Source: Pyrobaculum sp. (GTDB lineage: Archaea > Thermoproteota > Thermoprotei > Thermoproteales > Thermoproteaceae). Taken from it: a stretch of 23,911 bases of DNA. Positions 1 through 8,464 of this stretch are shown piece after piece (the first letter of the stretch is position 1; each line of letters starts with the position of its first letter). The position numbers and the translations under genes are program-made. A model generated the notes under the pieces. That model was not told the origin of the DNA. It saw only the letters and a program-made list of their open reading frames with translations, and searched no databases. The stretch is from NCBI GenBank assembly GCA_009903905.1, contig WYEI01000032.1, forward strand, positions 1 through 23,911, given 5' to 3'.

Positions 1-1048
1 GGGACTCCTCGGCGCCTCTGATCTCGTTGATAACCACGTAGTCCACGTTAGCCCTCAGAAGAAGCTTGACAAGCTCAAAGAGGTCGATCCCCCTCCTCTC
101 GTCGGTCAGATACTTCTGCCAATTCAGATGCGGGATGTTGAACTCAGCCACGTCCTCGGCCGTCCCTATGCGCCTATCCGGCGGCGCCAAGCCCAAGATG
201 GCGTTGGCGTAGCTCGTCTTGCCGCTCCCCATCTCCCCAGCGATGAGGATAGGCATCTTGTACTCCACGGCCAGCCAGAGGTACGCCGCCACCTCCGGCG
301 ACAGCGTGTTGCGCTCCAGAAGCCCCAGCACAGTCCAAGGCCTCTCAGGAAAGATCCTCACAACGAAGGAGCTACCACCCGAGATCTCCCTCCCGCAAGT
401 CGCAGTGAGCCTCCCCACGCCGGGCAGAAGCGCGTTGTCCACCTTAGGCGAGGCGGCGCTACAAGACTTACCCGCCTTAAAGACGAGGCGCTGCACCAAG
501 CTATCCAGCTCCGCCTCGCTAAACACCATGTTGGACTCGATACGGCCGAACTCCACATGCACCACGTTAAGCGGCTTCCCCGGACCCTTACACTCCACGT
601 TCTCCAGCTGCCTATCCCGCAGAACCGGATCAAGAGGCCCAAACCCCAACAGCTCCCGCTCCGCAAAATACAGCAACGTATCATCCCGCACGCCAAGCTT
701 AGCCAAACCAGACCTAAGCACCTTCAAAGCCTCCTCCCTCCTCCCGACGTCTAGAAACAGACTTGGATCTACGCTCTGCACAAACTCCTCCAACGCCTCC
801 CCCAGCCTCCTCAACGCACGCCCATCAACCTCCGGGTCAGCCACAACGTACTTATAAAAAGCGCCGCTCTCCACTATGTATATCTTGGTAAGGCCGACAC
901 TGTACTGCTTCACCACACGCCCCTCCGGCACCCCCCTCCACACCTTCACACCAGACACGCCCACCCCCTCCTCCACCTCGCCTCCACCCTTCTTCCCACC
1001 GCGCCCCCTCACGCCAGACAAGCCAACCCTCAAGCCACGAAACCGCAT
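1..1048 (-). CDS. Type II/IV secretion (archaeal pilus assembly) ATPase, 3'-truncated
   Basis: A continuous minus-strand frame of 349 codons runs from an ATG at 1048 off the left edge, so the C-terminus is missing. A Walker A motif GEMGSGKT lies at about residues 271-278. A Walker-B-like VVINEIRGAE near residue 340 has the pattern typical of GspE/TadA/VirB11/ArlI ATPases, where a conserved RG(A/E)E follows the acidic strand. These hexameric cytosolic ATPases power assembly of pili or archaella. The first 270 residues hold the family's N-terminal domain. The N-terminus is basic and glycine-rich (residues 1-30), and a later in-frame start cannot be excluded. The ATG is favoured because a TATA-like element lies about 22 bases upstream. 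The gene diverges from the pilin operon that begins at 1140, so the two probably form one system. Whether it is closer to ArlI, TadA or a dedicated pilus ATPase cannot be decided from the fragment. Confidence 0.9.
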   Translation of the reverse strand, partial: MRFRGLRVGLSGVRGRGGKKGGGEVEEGVGVSGVKVWRGVPEGRVVKQYSVGLTKIYIVESGAFYKYVVADPEVDGRALRRLGEALEEFVQSVDPSLFLDVGRREEALKVLRSGLAKLGVRDDTLLYFAERELLGFGPLDPVLRDRQLENVECKGPGKPLNVVHVEFGRIESNMVFSEAELDSLVQRLVFKAGKSCSAASPKVDNALLPGVGRLTATCGREISGGSSFVVRIFPERPWTVLGLLERNTLSPEVAAYLWLAVEYKMPILIAGEMGSGKTSYANAILGLAPPDRRIGTAEDVAEFNIPHLNWQKYLTDERRGIDLFELVKLLLRANVDYVVINEIRGAEES

Positions 1049-1063
1049 AAAACACACAAGAAA

Positions 1064-1120
1064 CAAATTAAAAACATTTACCACCCCGAACCCCCAATTC
1101 ACAGCACAAAAACTTAAAAT
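1064..1120. promoter_or_regulatory. Divergent promoters of the pilus ATPase and pilin operon
   Basis: The 91-base gap between the two start codons is very AT-rich with a C/A-rich + strand. On the minus strand a GTTTTTAATTTG element (1064-1075) lies about 22 bases before the ATPase ATG. On the plus strand AACTTAAAAT (1111-1120) lies about 24 bases before the pilin ATG at 1140. Both spacings fit archaeal box A driving leaderless mRNAs. Predicted by eye only. Confidence 0.55.
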
Positions 1121-1139
1121 ACACCAAATAATAAACAGC

Positions 1140-1652
1140 ATGCAAAGCCCAAACCAGAAAAAACTCAGAGGCATCAGCGGCGTGGTAATTGCCGTGCTCC
1201 TCGCAGTGATAGGAATCGCGGCCGTGCTCATGTTCTGGGGCATGATGAGCGGATTCTTCAGCCCACAGCCAAAAGTAATAATAGAAAAAGCAACAATAAC
1301 GAAAGTTGGCCAAAAATACGATCTTTCAATCACAGTAAGAGAAACGGGCGGCGCCTCTACATGTATATTAGGGGCAACTATTATGGGCGGAGGCTCCGCA
1401 GATACGAGTGCGACAACGATTCCGGCCACTTCGACAGCAACATCTCCGTTTCAAACATCAAGCCAACAAACTCAACAGTGCGGATCGTCAGGTAAACAGG
1501 GCATACCGCTAGGTCCAGGCCAATCTATGACTATAAGTTATGTGGTAGAGAACCAACAATTGAGTCCTGGCGTCACGTATTATGTAGCGGTATACTACCT
1601 TAGTAGTAACACTGTTGAGCGTACCGACCTCTATCCAATAACCGTCAGGTAA
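1140..1652 (+). CDS. Archaeal type IV pilin-like protein with class III signal peptide
   Basis: The protein is 170 residues long. The ATG at 1140 is chosen over upstream in-frame starts because it gives a classic archaeal prepilin N-terminus. A short basic leader ends in KKLRG (residues 7-11) and is followed by ISGVVIAVLLAVIGIAAV, a hydrophobic helix of about 25 residues. Prepilin peptidase (PibD/ArlK type) would cut after Gly11. The exported domain is Ser/Thr/Gln-rich at residues 85-120 and has two cysteines (75 and 114) that could form a disulfide. This is probably the major pilin or a main structural subunit of the filament powered by the neighbouring divergent ATPase. The stop codon overlaps the next start (TAATG), so it is the first gene of a translationally coupled operon. 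Codon composition here is more AT-rich than in the genes that follow. Confidence 0.85.
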   Translation: MQSPNQKKLRGISGVVIAVLLAVIGIAAVLMFWGMMSGFFSPQPKVIIEKATITKVGQKYDLSITVRETGGASTCILGATIMGGGSADTSATTIPATSTATSPFQTSSQQTQQCGSSGKQGIPLGPGQSMTISYVVENQQLSPGVTYYVAVYYLSSNTVERTDLYPITVR

Positions 1653-2230
1653 TGGATGTAATACCTGCCGTTGTTTTTTTCTTCCTCCTCATCGCCGCCT
1701 CCCTCTTAGTTTTTTCATATATTTCCCCCCTGCTCGCCTCGGCCGAGAGGACTGAGCCTGCTTGGCAGATGGTAGAAACTGGCAACGTGATAAACTTTAG
1801 ACAAGCCGCCTACTTCGCCTCGGTCCGGGTCGAGGCTGTCACCAACTGCTCAAGCGAGATTCGCCGCTTCAGGGTCTGGTACGTGCTCCCGTCTCCGCCC
1901 GGCGAGCTGAGGGGCTTCCGTGGCGGCACGCTGAGCGCCGCGTTTGAGGGAGGGCAGGCCGAGCCGGTTGGGAGCTGGGCCGCCGCGGTGCAACTCTACA
2001 AGGTCAGATACGTGACTGCCACCTTCACCAACATAACCAACGTGGCAGAAGTTGTATATGGAGGGCCTCTGAAGATAGAGGTAATCGACGTGAGAGAGAT
2101 CACGATACCGCCGCCCGCCGGCTTCCGCGCCTGTAGTTTCTGCATTCGCATCACAGGCACGCAGCAGTGTATATACAGCGATGGCGGAGTGTTTATAAAG
2201 ATATATAACAGAACCGCCGTGGTGAGGTGA
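1652..2230 (+). CDS. Membrane-anchored exported protein, probable minor pilin-like subunit
   Basis: This 192-residue protein is not assigned to a named family. Residues 4-30 form a single hydrophobic segment starting almost at the N-terminus (MDVIPAVVFFF...), with no basic leader and no obvious prepilin-peptidase site. Beyond it lies an extracytoplasmic domain with four cysteines (66, 161, 164, 173) and N-glycosylation sequons at N65, N127 and N186. The C-terminal CSFC pair plus QQC suggests disulfides or metal binding. The ATG overlaps the pilin stop by one base, and its own TGA overlaps the next ATG. Position and topology suggest a minor pilin or pseudopilin-like component of the same apparatus; this is inference from context, not homology. 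Confidence 0.8.
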   Translation: MDVIPAVVFFFLLIAASLLVFSYISPLLASAERTEPAWQMVETGNVINFRQAAYFASVRVEAVTNCSSEIRRFRVWYVLPSPPGELRGFRGGTLSAAFEGGQAEPVGSWAAAVQLYKVRYVTATFTNITNVAEVVYGGPLKIEVIDVREITIPPPAGFRACSFCIRITGTQQCIYSDGGVFIKIYNRTAVVR

Positions 2231-2712
2231 TGGAGATCCCAGCAGTTGTCCTCCTCTACGCCGCCCTCCTCGCCGGGGCGGTCGCCTCTCTTTTCTACGT
2301 ATTTACTGTCTACGACGGCGCAGTCTACAGCATAAACAGCCACGCATGCCGCGAAGCTACCTACCTAGTCCAAATAGCCCTACAACGGGCATTGAAAGAG
2401 CCCGGCAACTACACGGCCAAGATAAACCTCTACTACCCAGTCAAAATTACGGGGGGAGAAATAACCGTGGGTCTCGACACCCGCAACCCCGCCACCTGCA
2501 GAATCAACGCACCCCAAGGCGTCGACGTGCTGGACTCCACCGGCACCATCATAATAGTAGAAAAGGTGGCACACACAAGCGAGTTCGGGGAGTGCACAGG
2601 CAAGCTGGACGGCCCCAGACTAGGCATGAAAGACGGCAAATATATAATCGTGACCCAATGCTCACCCGACGTACAGATAGAGAGGCCCCAGATAAGGGTC
2701 TATGCCTCGTAA
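2230..2712 (+). CDS. Membrane-anchored exported protein, pilus operon
   Basis: The protein has 160 residues if the ATG at 2230 is used. A GTG one codon earlier (2227) is possible, but the TGATG overlap with the preceding stop matches the TAATG arrangement upstream and favours 2230. The start MEIPAVVLL closely echoes the MDVIPAVVFF of the preceding gene, so the two may be distant paralogues. Residues 4-26 form the only membrane segment. The rest is a predicted extracytoplasmic beta-rich domain with four cysteines (ACRE, TCRI, ECTG and QCSP contexts) and a sequon at the NYT near residue 60. No family is recognised. It is co-transcribed with the pilin. Confidence 0.8.
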   Translation: MEIPAVVLLYAALLAGAVASLFYVFTVYDGAVYSINSHACREATYLVQIALQRALKEPGNYTAKINLYYPVKITGGEITVGLDTRNPATCRINAPQGVDVLDSTGTIIIVEKVAHTSEFGECTGKLDGPRLGMKDGKYIIVTQCSPDVQIERPQIRVYAS

Positions 2713-2722
2713 AAATTTAAAA
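2711..2722 (+). promoter_or_regulatory. Possible internal promoter (box A) in the pilus operon
   Basis: AAAAATTTAAAA spans the end of the preceding gene and lies about 25 bases before the GTG start at 2742. That is the spacing of an archaeal TATA box for a leaderless message. This is also the only junction in the operon with a real gap (29 bases), which supports a second transcription start. A purine stretch GAGGGGT (2723-2729) could alternatively act as a ribosome-binding site. Confidence 0.4.
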
Positions 2723-2741
2723 GAGGGGTATAGACAAGGCT

Positions 2742-3224
2742 GTGAACGTCGTGGAGGCGGCTATTCTCGTTGTGGCCTTTATTGCCGCCGTGTACCTCGC
2801 AGTGCAGAACTTCTACACCACCGTCACGGGCTACGTGGCCGTGATAGAGGCAAGGACGTCACTGGTCGCCGACGCCTTAGACGCCGGAGAGAAAGTACGG
2901 TTCAAGCCCAACGCCACGCGGCTCTTGCGAATAGGCGACAGGTACTGCCTAATAACCCCCTACTACGCGGAGTGTTGCGGAGACGTGAAGTACTTCGTCG
3001 CCTCGGGCTTCCCAGCGCTCCTCATAGACGCGACGCTGTACGGATACGGCGAAGGCTACTACCTGCTGGTCCCCTCCCCCAGCTACGTGATAAGCAAAGA
3101 CGTGGCGACAAAAGCCGGCGTGAAGCCGCTGGACTGCGTGAACCCCGCCGCGCTCTACTCGGGACCGGCTTCGGCGTTTCTGGTTCTGCCCGACGGCACC
3201 GTCCTCATATCTCCCACACGATGA
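2742..3224 (+). CDS. Membrane-anchored exported protein, pilus operon
   Basis: The protein has 160 residues and a GTG start. A hydrophobic segment at residues 5-22 (VEAAILVVAFIAAVYLA) is followed by a Tyr-rich extracytoplasmic domain. That domain contains a CC pair (AECCGD), one cysteine before it (RYCLI) and one near the C-terminus (LDCVN). No recognised family. The helix begins near the N-terminus with a Glu at residue 5, which recalls the Glu of type IV pilin helices, although no leader peptide precedes it. The TGA overlaps the next ATG (ATGA), so translation is coupled downstream. A longer frame overlapping this gene in another phase (from 2702) is only a spurious extension of the next gene. 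Confidence 0.8.
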   Translation: MNVVEAAILVVAFIAAVYLAVQNFYTTVTGYVAVIEARTSLVADALDAGEKVRFKPNATRLLRIGDRYCLITPYYAECCGDVKYFVASGFPALLIDATLYGYGEGYYLLVPSPSYVISKDVATKAGVKPLDCVNPAALYSGPASAFLVLPDGTVLISPTR

Positions 3225-3616
3225 GGGGCCAGGCGGCTCTCCTCGAGGCGGCTCTCCTCGTCGTGGCTACTGTGCTCACCTTCGTCGTGGCCCAGCACCT
3301 CTTCAAGGTGCAGTACGTCCAGTCCGACTACGCCCTCAAGATAAACGCAGAGAGGATACTCATACACTGGGCAGACACAGGCGTGGCATACGCCGTGGCC
3401 TACGGCGCCGCGGGCTCCGGCGACCCGCAGTACGCCAAAGCCGCCCTAGAGACGCTACTGCCCCCCAACGTCGGGTACAACCTCACAGTCATATCCCTCA
3501 CCAGAGGCGTAATATACACCATCACAAGAGGCTACGACCCGGCGCGGTCAGACGGCGCCACGCTCATCCTCATGCGAGGAGAAGGAAGAATAATATCCCT
3601 CCGCCTCTCCCGATGA
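3221..3616 (+). CDS. Small pilin-like membrane-anchored protein (MRGQ start)
   Basis: The protein has 131 residues. The ATG at 3221 is chosen because it lies in an ATGA overlap with the preceding stop and directly precedes a hydrophobic helix; the upstream in-frame extension is basic junk in the wrong phase of the neighbouring gene. The N-terminus MRGQAALLEAALLVV resembles archaeal pilins of the RG-Q-x-x-L-E type, with a three-residue leader, a possible cut after Gly3 and a Glu near position +6 (usually +5). The exported remainder lacks cysteines and has one sequon (NLT near residue 87). It may be a minor pilin. Assignment beyond that is not possible. Confidence 0.78.
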   Translation: MRGQAALLEAALLVVATVLTFVVAQHLFKVQYVQSDYALKINAERILIHWADTGVAYAVAYGAAGSGDPQYAKAALETLLPPNVGYNLTVISLTRGVIYTITRGYDPARSDGATLILMRGEGRIISLRLSR

Positions 3617-4392
3617 GAGGCCAAGTCCTAATAGGGGTAGCCGCCCTGATCTTCGTCATAACCCTACTCCTCCTAATCGCCCTACCCAAGAGGACAATAG
3701 GCCCAACCGCCGCCATAGAGAACTACACCGTAGCAAAACGCGAAGTAGAACACATCCTAAGAAACGCCGCAGAAGAAGCCGCATACGCCACAGCCAACAC
3801 CCTGGAGGCGGTACTAAAAAACACGGAAAACCTGCCGGATACTCTTAAAAAACTGTACACTCAGCATTTCAACGTGTTGTTCACCGACAAGGTGGGGGCA
3901 TACGCCGTTCTCCGCGGCGTCTTCTGCAAGCTGGATACGCTAGATGTAAAGGTCAGCAGTGGCAACAATTATTTCTATATCTCGTCGATATACGCCGTGG
4001 CTACCTGCGACAATGGAGTAATGGCGTTCATAAACTCGGCGGCTGACGTGAAGGTGGAGCTTAAGAACCTCGGAGCCTTTGGCGGAGTCAAAGCCGCCGT
4101 AAACCTCACCAGAGACCAGAAACAGATCCAGCTCATAACATACGCCGCCGCCCTCTACGACGTCACAGGCGGCAAGCCCTACAGATTCCCCATATTGGGC
4201 ACCTTCGACCCCCGCGAGTCCATCTGGTACTTCAACATCACAGGTCTCCACTACATACAAGTGGCCATACCCCCCGAATACTGCATGATGAGCGACCCTA
4301 CCTACTACGTGGCCATAGCCGCCGCGTCTGTGGGCGAAGGCGCCGCCACAGTGGTCGTGGCCAAGCCAGGCGGAAAGCTCTGCGGGAGATGA
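3613..4392 (+). CDS. Membrane-anchored exported protein, pilus operon (MRGQ start)
   Basis: The protein has 259 residues. The ATG overlaps the previous TGA (ATGA). It begins MRGQVLIGVAALIFVITLLLL, the same four residues as the preceding protein, then one membrane helix to about residue 24. A region of about 80 residues (about 34-110) looks amphipathic helical. A mixed beta domain follows with cysteines near residues 107, 133, 223 and 257 and several sequons (NYT, NLT, NIT). No family is recognised. The shared MRGQ start suggests that both proteins are processed or inserted in the same way. It ends in an ATGA overlap with the next gene. Confidence 0.8.
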   Translation: MRGQVLIGVAALIFVITLLLLIALPKRTIGPTAAIENYTVAKREVEHILRNAAEEAAYATANTLEAVLKNTENLPDTLKKLYTQHFNVLFTDKVGAYAVLRGVFCKLDTLDVKVSSGNNYFYISSIYAVATCDNGVMAFINSAADVKVELKNLGAFGGVKAAVNLTRDQKQIQLITYAAALYDVTGGKPYRFPILGTFDPRESIWYFNITGLHYIQVAIPPEYCMMSDPTYYVAIAAASVGEGAATVVVAKPGGKLCGR

Positions 4393-5054
4393 ACCCCTCC
4401 TACGTCCTCCTGGTGGCGCTACTCGTCGCGGCCGCCGCCGCCATATACGGCACCTACCTCTACATGCTAGACAAGGCGAAGGACTTCCACACAGATGACG
4501 TCGCCGCCGCCGTCAAGGCGTTGCTAGACCTAGAGCCGGGCCAGAGCAAAACCGCCCACGTAGCCATACCATACGGCACCACCCTAAAGATATGCCCCGA
4601 CAATGAGTGCCGCTGCGGAGCCCCCACCTGCATAGTGGTCACAGGCCCCACCACGGCCACGGTCATAGGAACCACCGCCGAGGTCATAATACAGCCCAGC
4701 AAAACCCCCCAGACAGAGTACGTCCTCCCCGCCGGCACATACATAATCAAGGCGCGCGCCGAGCCCCCAGGCCTAGAAAATATAACAATGTGCAGAGTGG
4801 CGTACCAAGCCGTCGTAGATGCACAAAAACTCATCACCAAAGGTTGCAACGCCGCAGTGGACGAGATAATTAACAGGATCAAGAACATAGCCTCTGCATC
4901 TCCAGAAATCTCCAGCTGGCTTGACTCCAGCCTGCTTCAAAACCTGAGGGAACAGGGCTACGCGCTGTGTGAAAAAGGAGAGGACGTCCCTAAGTTCATC
5001 TACGGCTATTTCTGCACCAAGAAAAAAATATATTTAGAGGTTACGCCTACTTAG
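4389..5054 (+). CDS. Membrane-anchored exported protein, last gene of the pilus operon
   Basis: The protein has 221 residues and starts in an ATGA overlap. One hydrophobic segment spans residues 5-27 (VLLVALLVAAAAAIYG). An exported domain follows with a tight cysteine cluster at about residues 63-76 (CPDNECRCGAPTC) that could hold disulfides or a metal. Three or four further cysteines occur toward the C-terminus. A beta-sandwich is plausible for residues 30-130, with a helical segment from about 140 on. No named family is recognised. The end overlaps the convergent 1133-residue gene by 8 bases, which closes the operon. Confidence 0.78.
   Translation: MNPSYVLLVALLVAAAAAIYGTYLYMLDKAKDFHTDDVAAAVKALLDLEPGQSKTAHVAIPYGTTLKICPDNECRCGAPTCIVVTGPTTATVIGTTAEVIIQPSKTPQTEYVLPAGTYIIKARAEPPGLENITMCRVAYQAVVDAQKLITKGCNAAVDEIINRIKNIASASPEISSWLDSSLLQNLREQGYALCEKGEDVPKFIYGYFCTKKKIYLEVTPT
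5022..5028 (-). terminator. T-run terminator candidate for the 1133-residue gene
   Basis: Seven As on the plus strand (T7 on the minus strand) lie about 18 bases past the minus-strand stop at 5047. Archaeal terminators are often simple T-runs. It sits inside the 3' end of the convergent pilus operon gene. Confidence 0.4.
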
Positions 5055-8000
5055 ATACGTCGTAGTAGAGAAACGGCTTCTCTCCGCCAGACCCTCTTAA
5101 GCCTCCGTCGTACACCACGACATCGCCCACTGTTCCCAGCACAAAGAGCTCCCGGGCAGGCGTAGAGTAAGGCACCACGAAGTAATACGGATTCGGATTG
5201 CCGACCTCCCTCACTGCTATCGCCGGATAGACCTTAAATGCGTCGAAATACTTATTAACACCTGCCAATACCGGCACCTCAATCAAACGCGACCTCTGCA
5301 TTAAAAGTCCTCTCAGAAATTGCATATCACTCTGGGAAAGATGACCTAACTGTAGCGAATCTATAGTCCATCTAAGGTCGCCATCGCTCCAGCATTTGTT
5401 AAAGTCGAGATATGGATTATACCAAGGTATTGGCCACGCCCAGGGGTTACACGCAACTTTATTATTTTCTTTTACAGCGTTGTCTTGCCATGGAAATATC
5501 AATAGTATTTTTGTCTGTACATACTTATCTCGCAAGAAGTTCAAAAGCCCCGTCTTAAGATTTTCATTATCTCTTATGACATCTAAGGCGTCGATTAAAA
5601 GACTTTTCACCTCTTTCTCCCTTGTTGGTAACGGTGGCTGTTTATATATATAATAGGGGCTCATAACAACGCTGTAGCACCACCTCGCCGTAGGCGACTC
5701 CTTGAACTGTATGGGATAGGCAGAGAGGAAGTAGGACGGGACGTAGAGACCCTCCTCCGCCGCGTCGAAAATCCTTACTGCATAGAGACCAAGGTAATTG
5801 ATTATCTGAGGACTTCCCACAAGTCTACAGAAGGCTTCCGTTAATTCGTTGGAACCTGAGTCGTAAGATGCACGAAAGCTGTAAGACATTTTCTGGTTCT
5901 GAAAGCCACTAGTGCCGTATAGATCGAAAAGCATTTTCAACAAGGAGGAAAGCCCCTGCTCAATTCGATTACCTACTTGGTCGCCCAGCCAACTGCATAC
6001 AGACTGCTCTATACTTTTAAAAAGCTCGTTTATTAACCTATCTGAAATGGCTCTTGAGATTTCGGTTACTATTGCATTCCTAGCCGCATCAATCGCGGCA
6101 TCTACGCTGTATTTCAACACATCCTCTAAAGAACAGGTTATCTGGTCTTTCGGATGAAATTCAAAATTGAATAAATTATTAATAACACGCGACATGGCGT
6201 TATCTACTACCCCTTCGGCGCTTCTCACGATGTTAACGCAGGCAGACTCAATGGCGCCTCCAACTACTCCAGGTGAAGTACGGACTGTCGAGACGGGGCA
6301 TATATTGGTAGAGCTTACAATCTGCCGACGAACATCGCCAAGCGTGGGAGAGAGAAAACTCCGCAAAAGCCCAAACAAGTCCGCCACAAGAGTGTAGTTG
6401 TAACCAGAACCAAACCTCGTCCCAGCCATATACGGCGGAATAACGACGAAATACAGATTCAGAGTAAGAGTGCTCGTATCGCTTTCCCTATTATTATAAT
6501 CATAATCTTTTCCGTAGGCTTCCCGATAAAGTTCGGCCCTGTTTCCGAGATTCGTCGTGCTTAATACGTTTTCAACTTTCTCATTAATCTTCTTATAAAG
6601 TTTACATTTAGATCCTTTATTGTAAGAATTTGCTAAGTTCTCTCGTATTTTATCTATCATATCATTTTTAAATTTATCTACTATATTTCTTGCTTTAAGA
6701 TTGTCGATCTTTAACACGTAGACGCCGGGCGTTGCGGTGAACATGAAGTAGCCATCTGTAGGCATATCTACAGTGCGGATTATGGGTATGAGATCTACGG
6801 TCTTTGCGAGGTCCCCTAAGAAGAGCTGTCCGACAGCTGAAATAAAGCCCGTGATGGCGGCGAATATGGCTTCTGATGTGCTTGGCTTGCTCTCGAAGTT
6901 TTGGCCAGATATATCTCTTATCTCTCTGCTGTAACAAGCTATGCGGTTCGACACGTAGTAGACCTTGAAACCTCCGAGACCCCCAGCAAGCACAGGCTCT
7001 GAAACTATTTTGCCTTCTATCGTAACCTGCTTCTGCAATGCTCCCATGATGCCGTTAGCCAGAATGTAGCCAAGATTAACCACCGGTATAGTAGAAACCA
7101 CAGAATTGATGCCTTTTTTAGCTATCTCTCCGAGGTACTTTCCGACGCATCTCCCAGCCTCAGAGCCGATTTTCCCAGCTAAAGAGTTCCCAAAGTTTTC
7201 AAGAGTGTTTCGTATCATTTTACAACTGTTATCATTATCACAATTTGGCAGAAGAGAGGACTTGATATCATTCACCACACCTAAACAATTATTAATTGCA
7301 CCATCTATGTCTTCCAGCATCCGCTTGTAGCTGTTTTTTAGCCACGATTCCAAAGAGCTTGATTGTTGTAAAATGGAGTCTATCATTTGTTTTTTAACAT
7401 TTTCACAATCGCAGTTATCATCGCTACAAGTAGTTTCATAATTTTTATTAAATAAATCAATAATATTTATATATCCTTTAATAGAATTTTTATAGTATGT
7501 GATTTTGGGTCTAATAATATAATCATAATAATAATTGTCTATTTCAGTATTGAAATCGTTTATGATATTATTGATGTCGCTTTTACCTGCAAAAACGCGT
7601 TCAAGATCTTGTGATGTAAGTTTTGGTAGGGTTGCGCGTATCTCTTCGGCGAGTTCGTCAGTAAAGCTTTCATATATTTCGTCTTTTTGTACAACTGATG
7701 AAGATAATTTACACATCGTTATGGTTTGTGTTTGGTCGTTAACTTTTATTTCCACCGTGTATTTGGACGCCGTTACGGTGACTGAGAACTCTAGGACGGT
7801 TTTTCCGTCGACTTGGCCCGTAAATGTGATGGTGTCTCCGCTTTGTGAAGTTTGAAGTTTGAAACTGTTTATTTTATTTTCTAGTTTTGGCTTATTAGAG
7901 CTTTCCCATGTCTGATATTTTGCATAAAGTATCTCCATTATCGAGTTTGTGTAAAGTGCGGCTCCACTTTGTTTATTGCCGCTGTTTAGTAAGTTGGCGG

Positions 8001-8448
8001 ATGCCTCTATGGCGTAGTCTATTAGGGTTTGGGTGTGTACGAACATTATGAAGATGAGTCTGACTCTGAAGGTTTCGTAGGGGTAGAAGACACTTCTTAT
8101 GCTCAGGAGTTTCTCGATGGCTTCGCTAACTCTCTGGGTGAAGCTCTTTCTGGTGTCAATCAGCGCGCTTATGGCTTCACTGATGGCTTGGTCGGGGTCT
8201 ACTTCGGGGCTGTAGGGTATGGCTATTACGATTAGTTTTATGTTGCCGTAGTCTTTGTAGGCGGCGGCGGGTAGCGGTACTGTGATTGGCTCGAGGATCG
8301 TTCTTTGTTTGACGAGGCTGTAGGATATGTCGTCGATTGTGGTTTTTATTGTGTCGGGGAGGTTGATTATCTGGGTGGCGAGTCCTGGCTGTGTTGCTTG
8401 TGCCGCGGCGAGTGCGGCCAGCGCGATTATGAGTAGGTAGGTGCGCAT
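5047..8448 (-). CDS. Large secreted protein of unknown family (1133 aa)
   Basis: A clear Sec-type signal peptide (MRTYLLIIALAALAAA, cut near residue 16) is followed by about 1115 residues with no convincing C-terminal membrane anchor. There are about 18 cysteines, including a CSDDNCDC cluster near residues 341-348 and a CDNDNSC at 403-409, which suggests disulfide stabilisation outside the cell. Residues 180-420 and about 580-650 are unusually rich in Asn, Asp, Ile, Tyr and Lys and use AT-rich codons, unlike every neighbouring gene. Small-residue, weakly hydrophobic helices at about 450-475 and 525-545 might be membrane-active. The ATG is fixed by a TATA box about 22 bases upstream. The gene is divergent from the coiled-coil/kinase operon and convergent with the pilus operon, so it may be a surface effector or matrix component. 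Function is not recognised. Confidence 0.85.
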   Translation of the reverse strand: MRTYLLIIALAALAAAQATQPGLATQIINLPDTIKTTIDDISYSLVKQRTILEPITVPLPAAAYKDYGNIKLIVIAIPYSPEVDPDQAISEAISALIDTRKSFTQRVSEAIEKLLSIRSVFYPYETFRVRLIFIMFVHTQTLIDYAIEASANLLNSGNKQSGAALYTNSIMEILYAKYQTWESSNKPKLENKINSFKLQTSQSGDTITFTGQVDGKTVLEFSVTVTASKYTVEIKVNDQTQTITMCKLSSSVVQKDEIYESFTDELAEEIRATLPKLTSQDLERVFAGKSDINNIINDFNTEIDNYYYDYIIRPKITYYKNSIKGYINIIDLFNKNYETTCSDDNCDCENVKKQMIDSILQQSSSLESWLKNSYKRMLEDIDGAINNCLGVVNDIKSSLLPNCDNDNSCKMIRNTLENFGNSLAGKIGSEAGRCVGKYLGEIAKKGINSVVSTIPVVNLGYILANGIMGALQKQVTIEGKIVSEPVLAGGLGGFKVYYVSNRIACYSREIRDISGQNFESKPSTSEAIFAAITGFISAVGQLFLGDLAKTVDLIPIIRTVDMPTDGYFMFTATPGVYVLKIDNLKARNIVDKFKNDMIDKIRENLANSYNKGSKCKLYKKINEKVENVLSTTNLGNRAELYREAYGKDYDYNNRESDTSTLTLNLYFVVIPPYMAGTRFGSGYNYTLVADLFGLLRSFLSPTLGDVRRQIVSSTNICPVSTVRTSPGVVGGAIESACVNIVRSAEGVVDNAMSRVINNLFNFEFHPKDQITCSLEDVLKYSVDAAIDAARNAIVTEISRAISDRLINELFKSIEQSVCSWLGDQVGNRIEQGLSSLLKMLFDLYGTSGFQNQKMSYSFRASYDSGSNELTEAFCRLVGSPQIINYLGLYAVRIFDAAEEGLYVPSYFLSAYPIQFKESPTARWCYSVVMSPYYIYKQPPLPTREKEVKSLLIDALDVIRDNENLKTGLLNFLRDKYVQTKILLIFPWQDNAVKENNKVACNPWAWPIPWYNPYLDFNKCWSDGDLRWTIDSLQLGHLSQSDMQFLRGLLMQRSRLIEVPVLAGVNKYFDAFKVYPAIAVREVGNPNPYYFVVPYSTPARELFVLGTVGDVVVYDGGLRGSGGEKPFLYYDVSK

Positions 8449-8464
8449 GTTGAATTTCGGTGGT

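Noticed and set aside
128..857. Two plus-strand open frames over the ATPase
   Set aside because: They are antisense shadows. The minus frame has Walker A and B motifs and runs continuously to the window edge.
2702..3220. 5' extension of the 131-aa pilin-like gene
   Set aside because: It is Arg-rich and overlaps the 160-aa membrane protein in a different phase. The ATGA overlap at 3221 gives a natural start.
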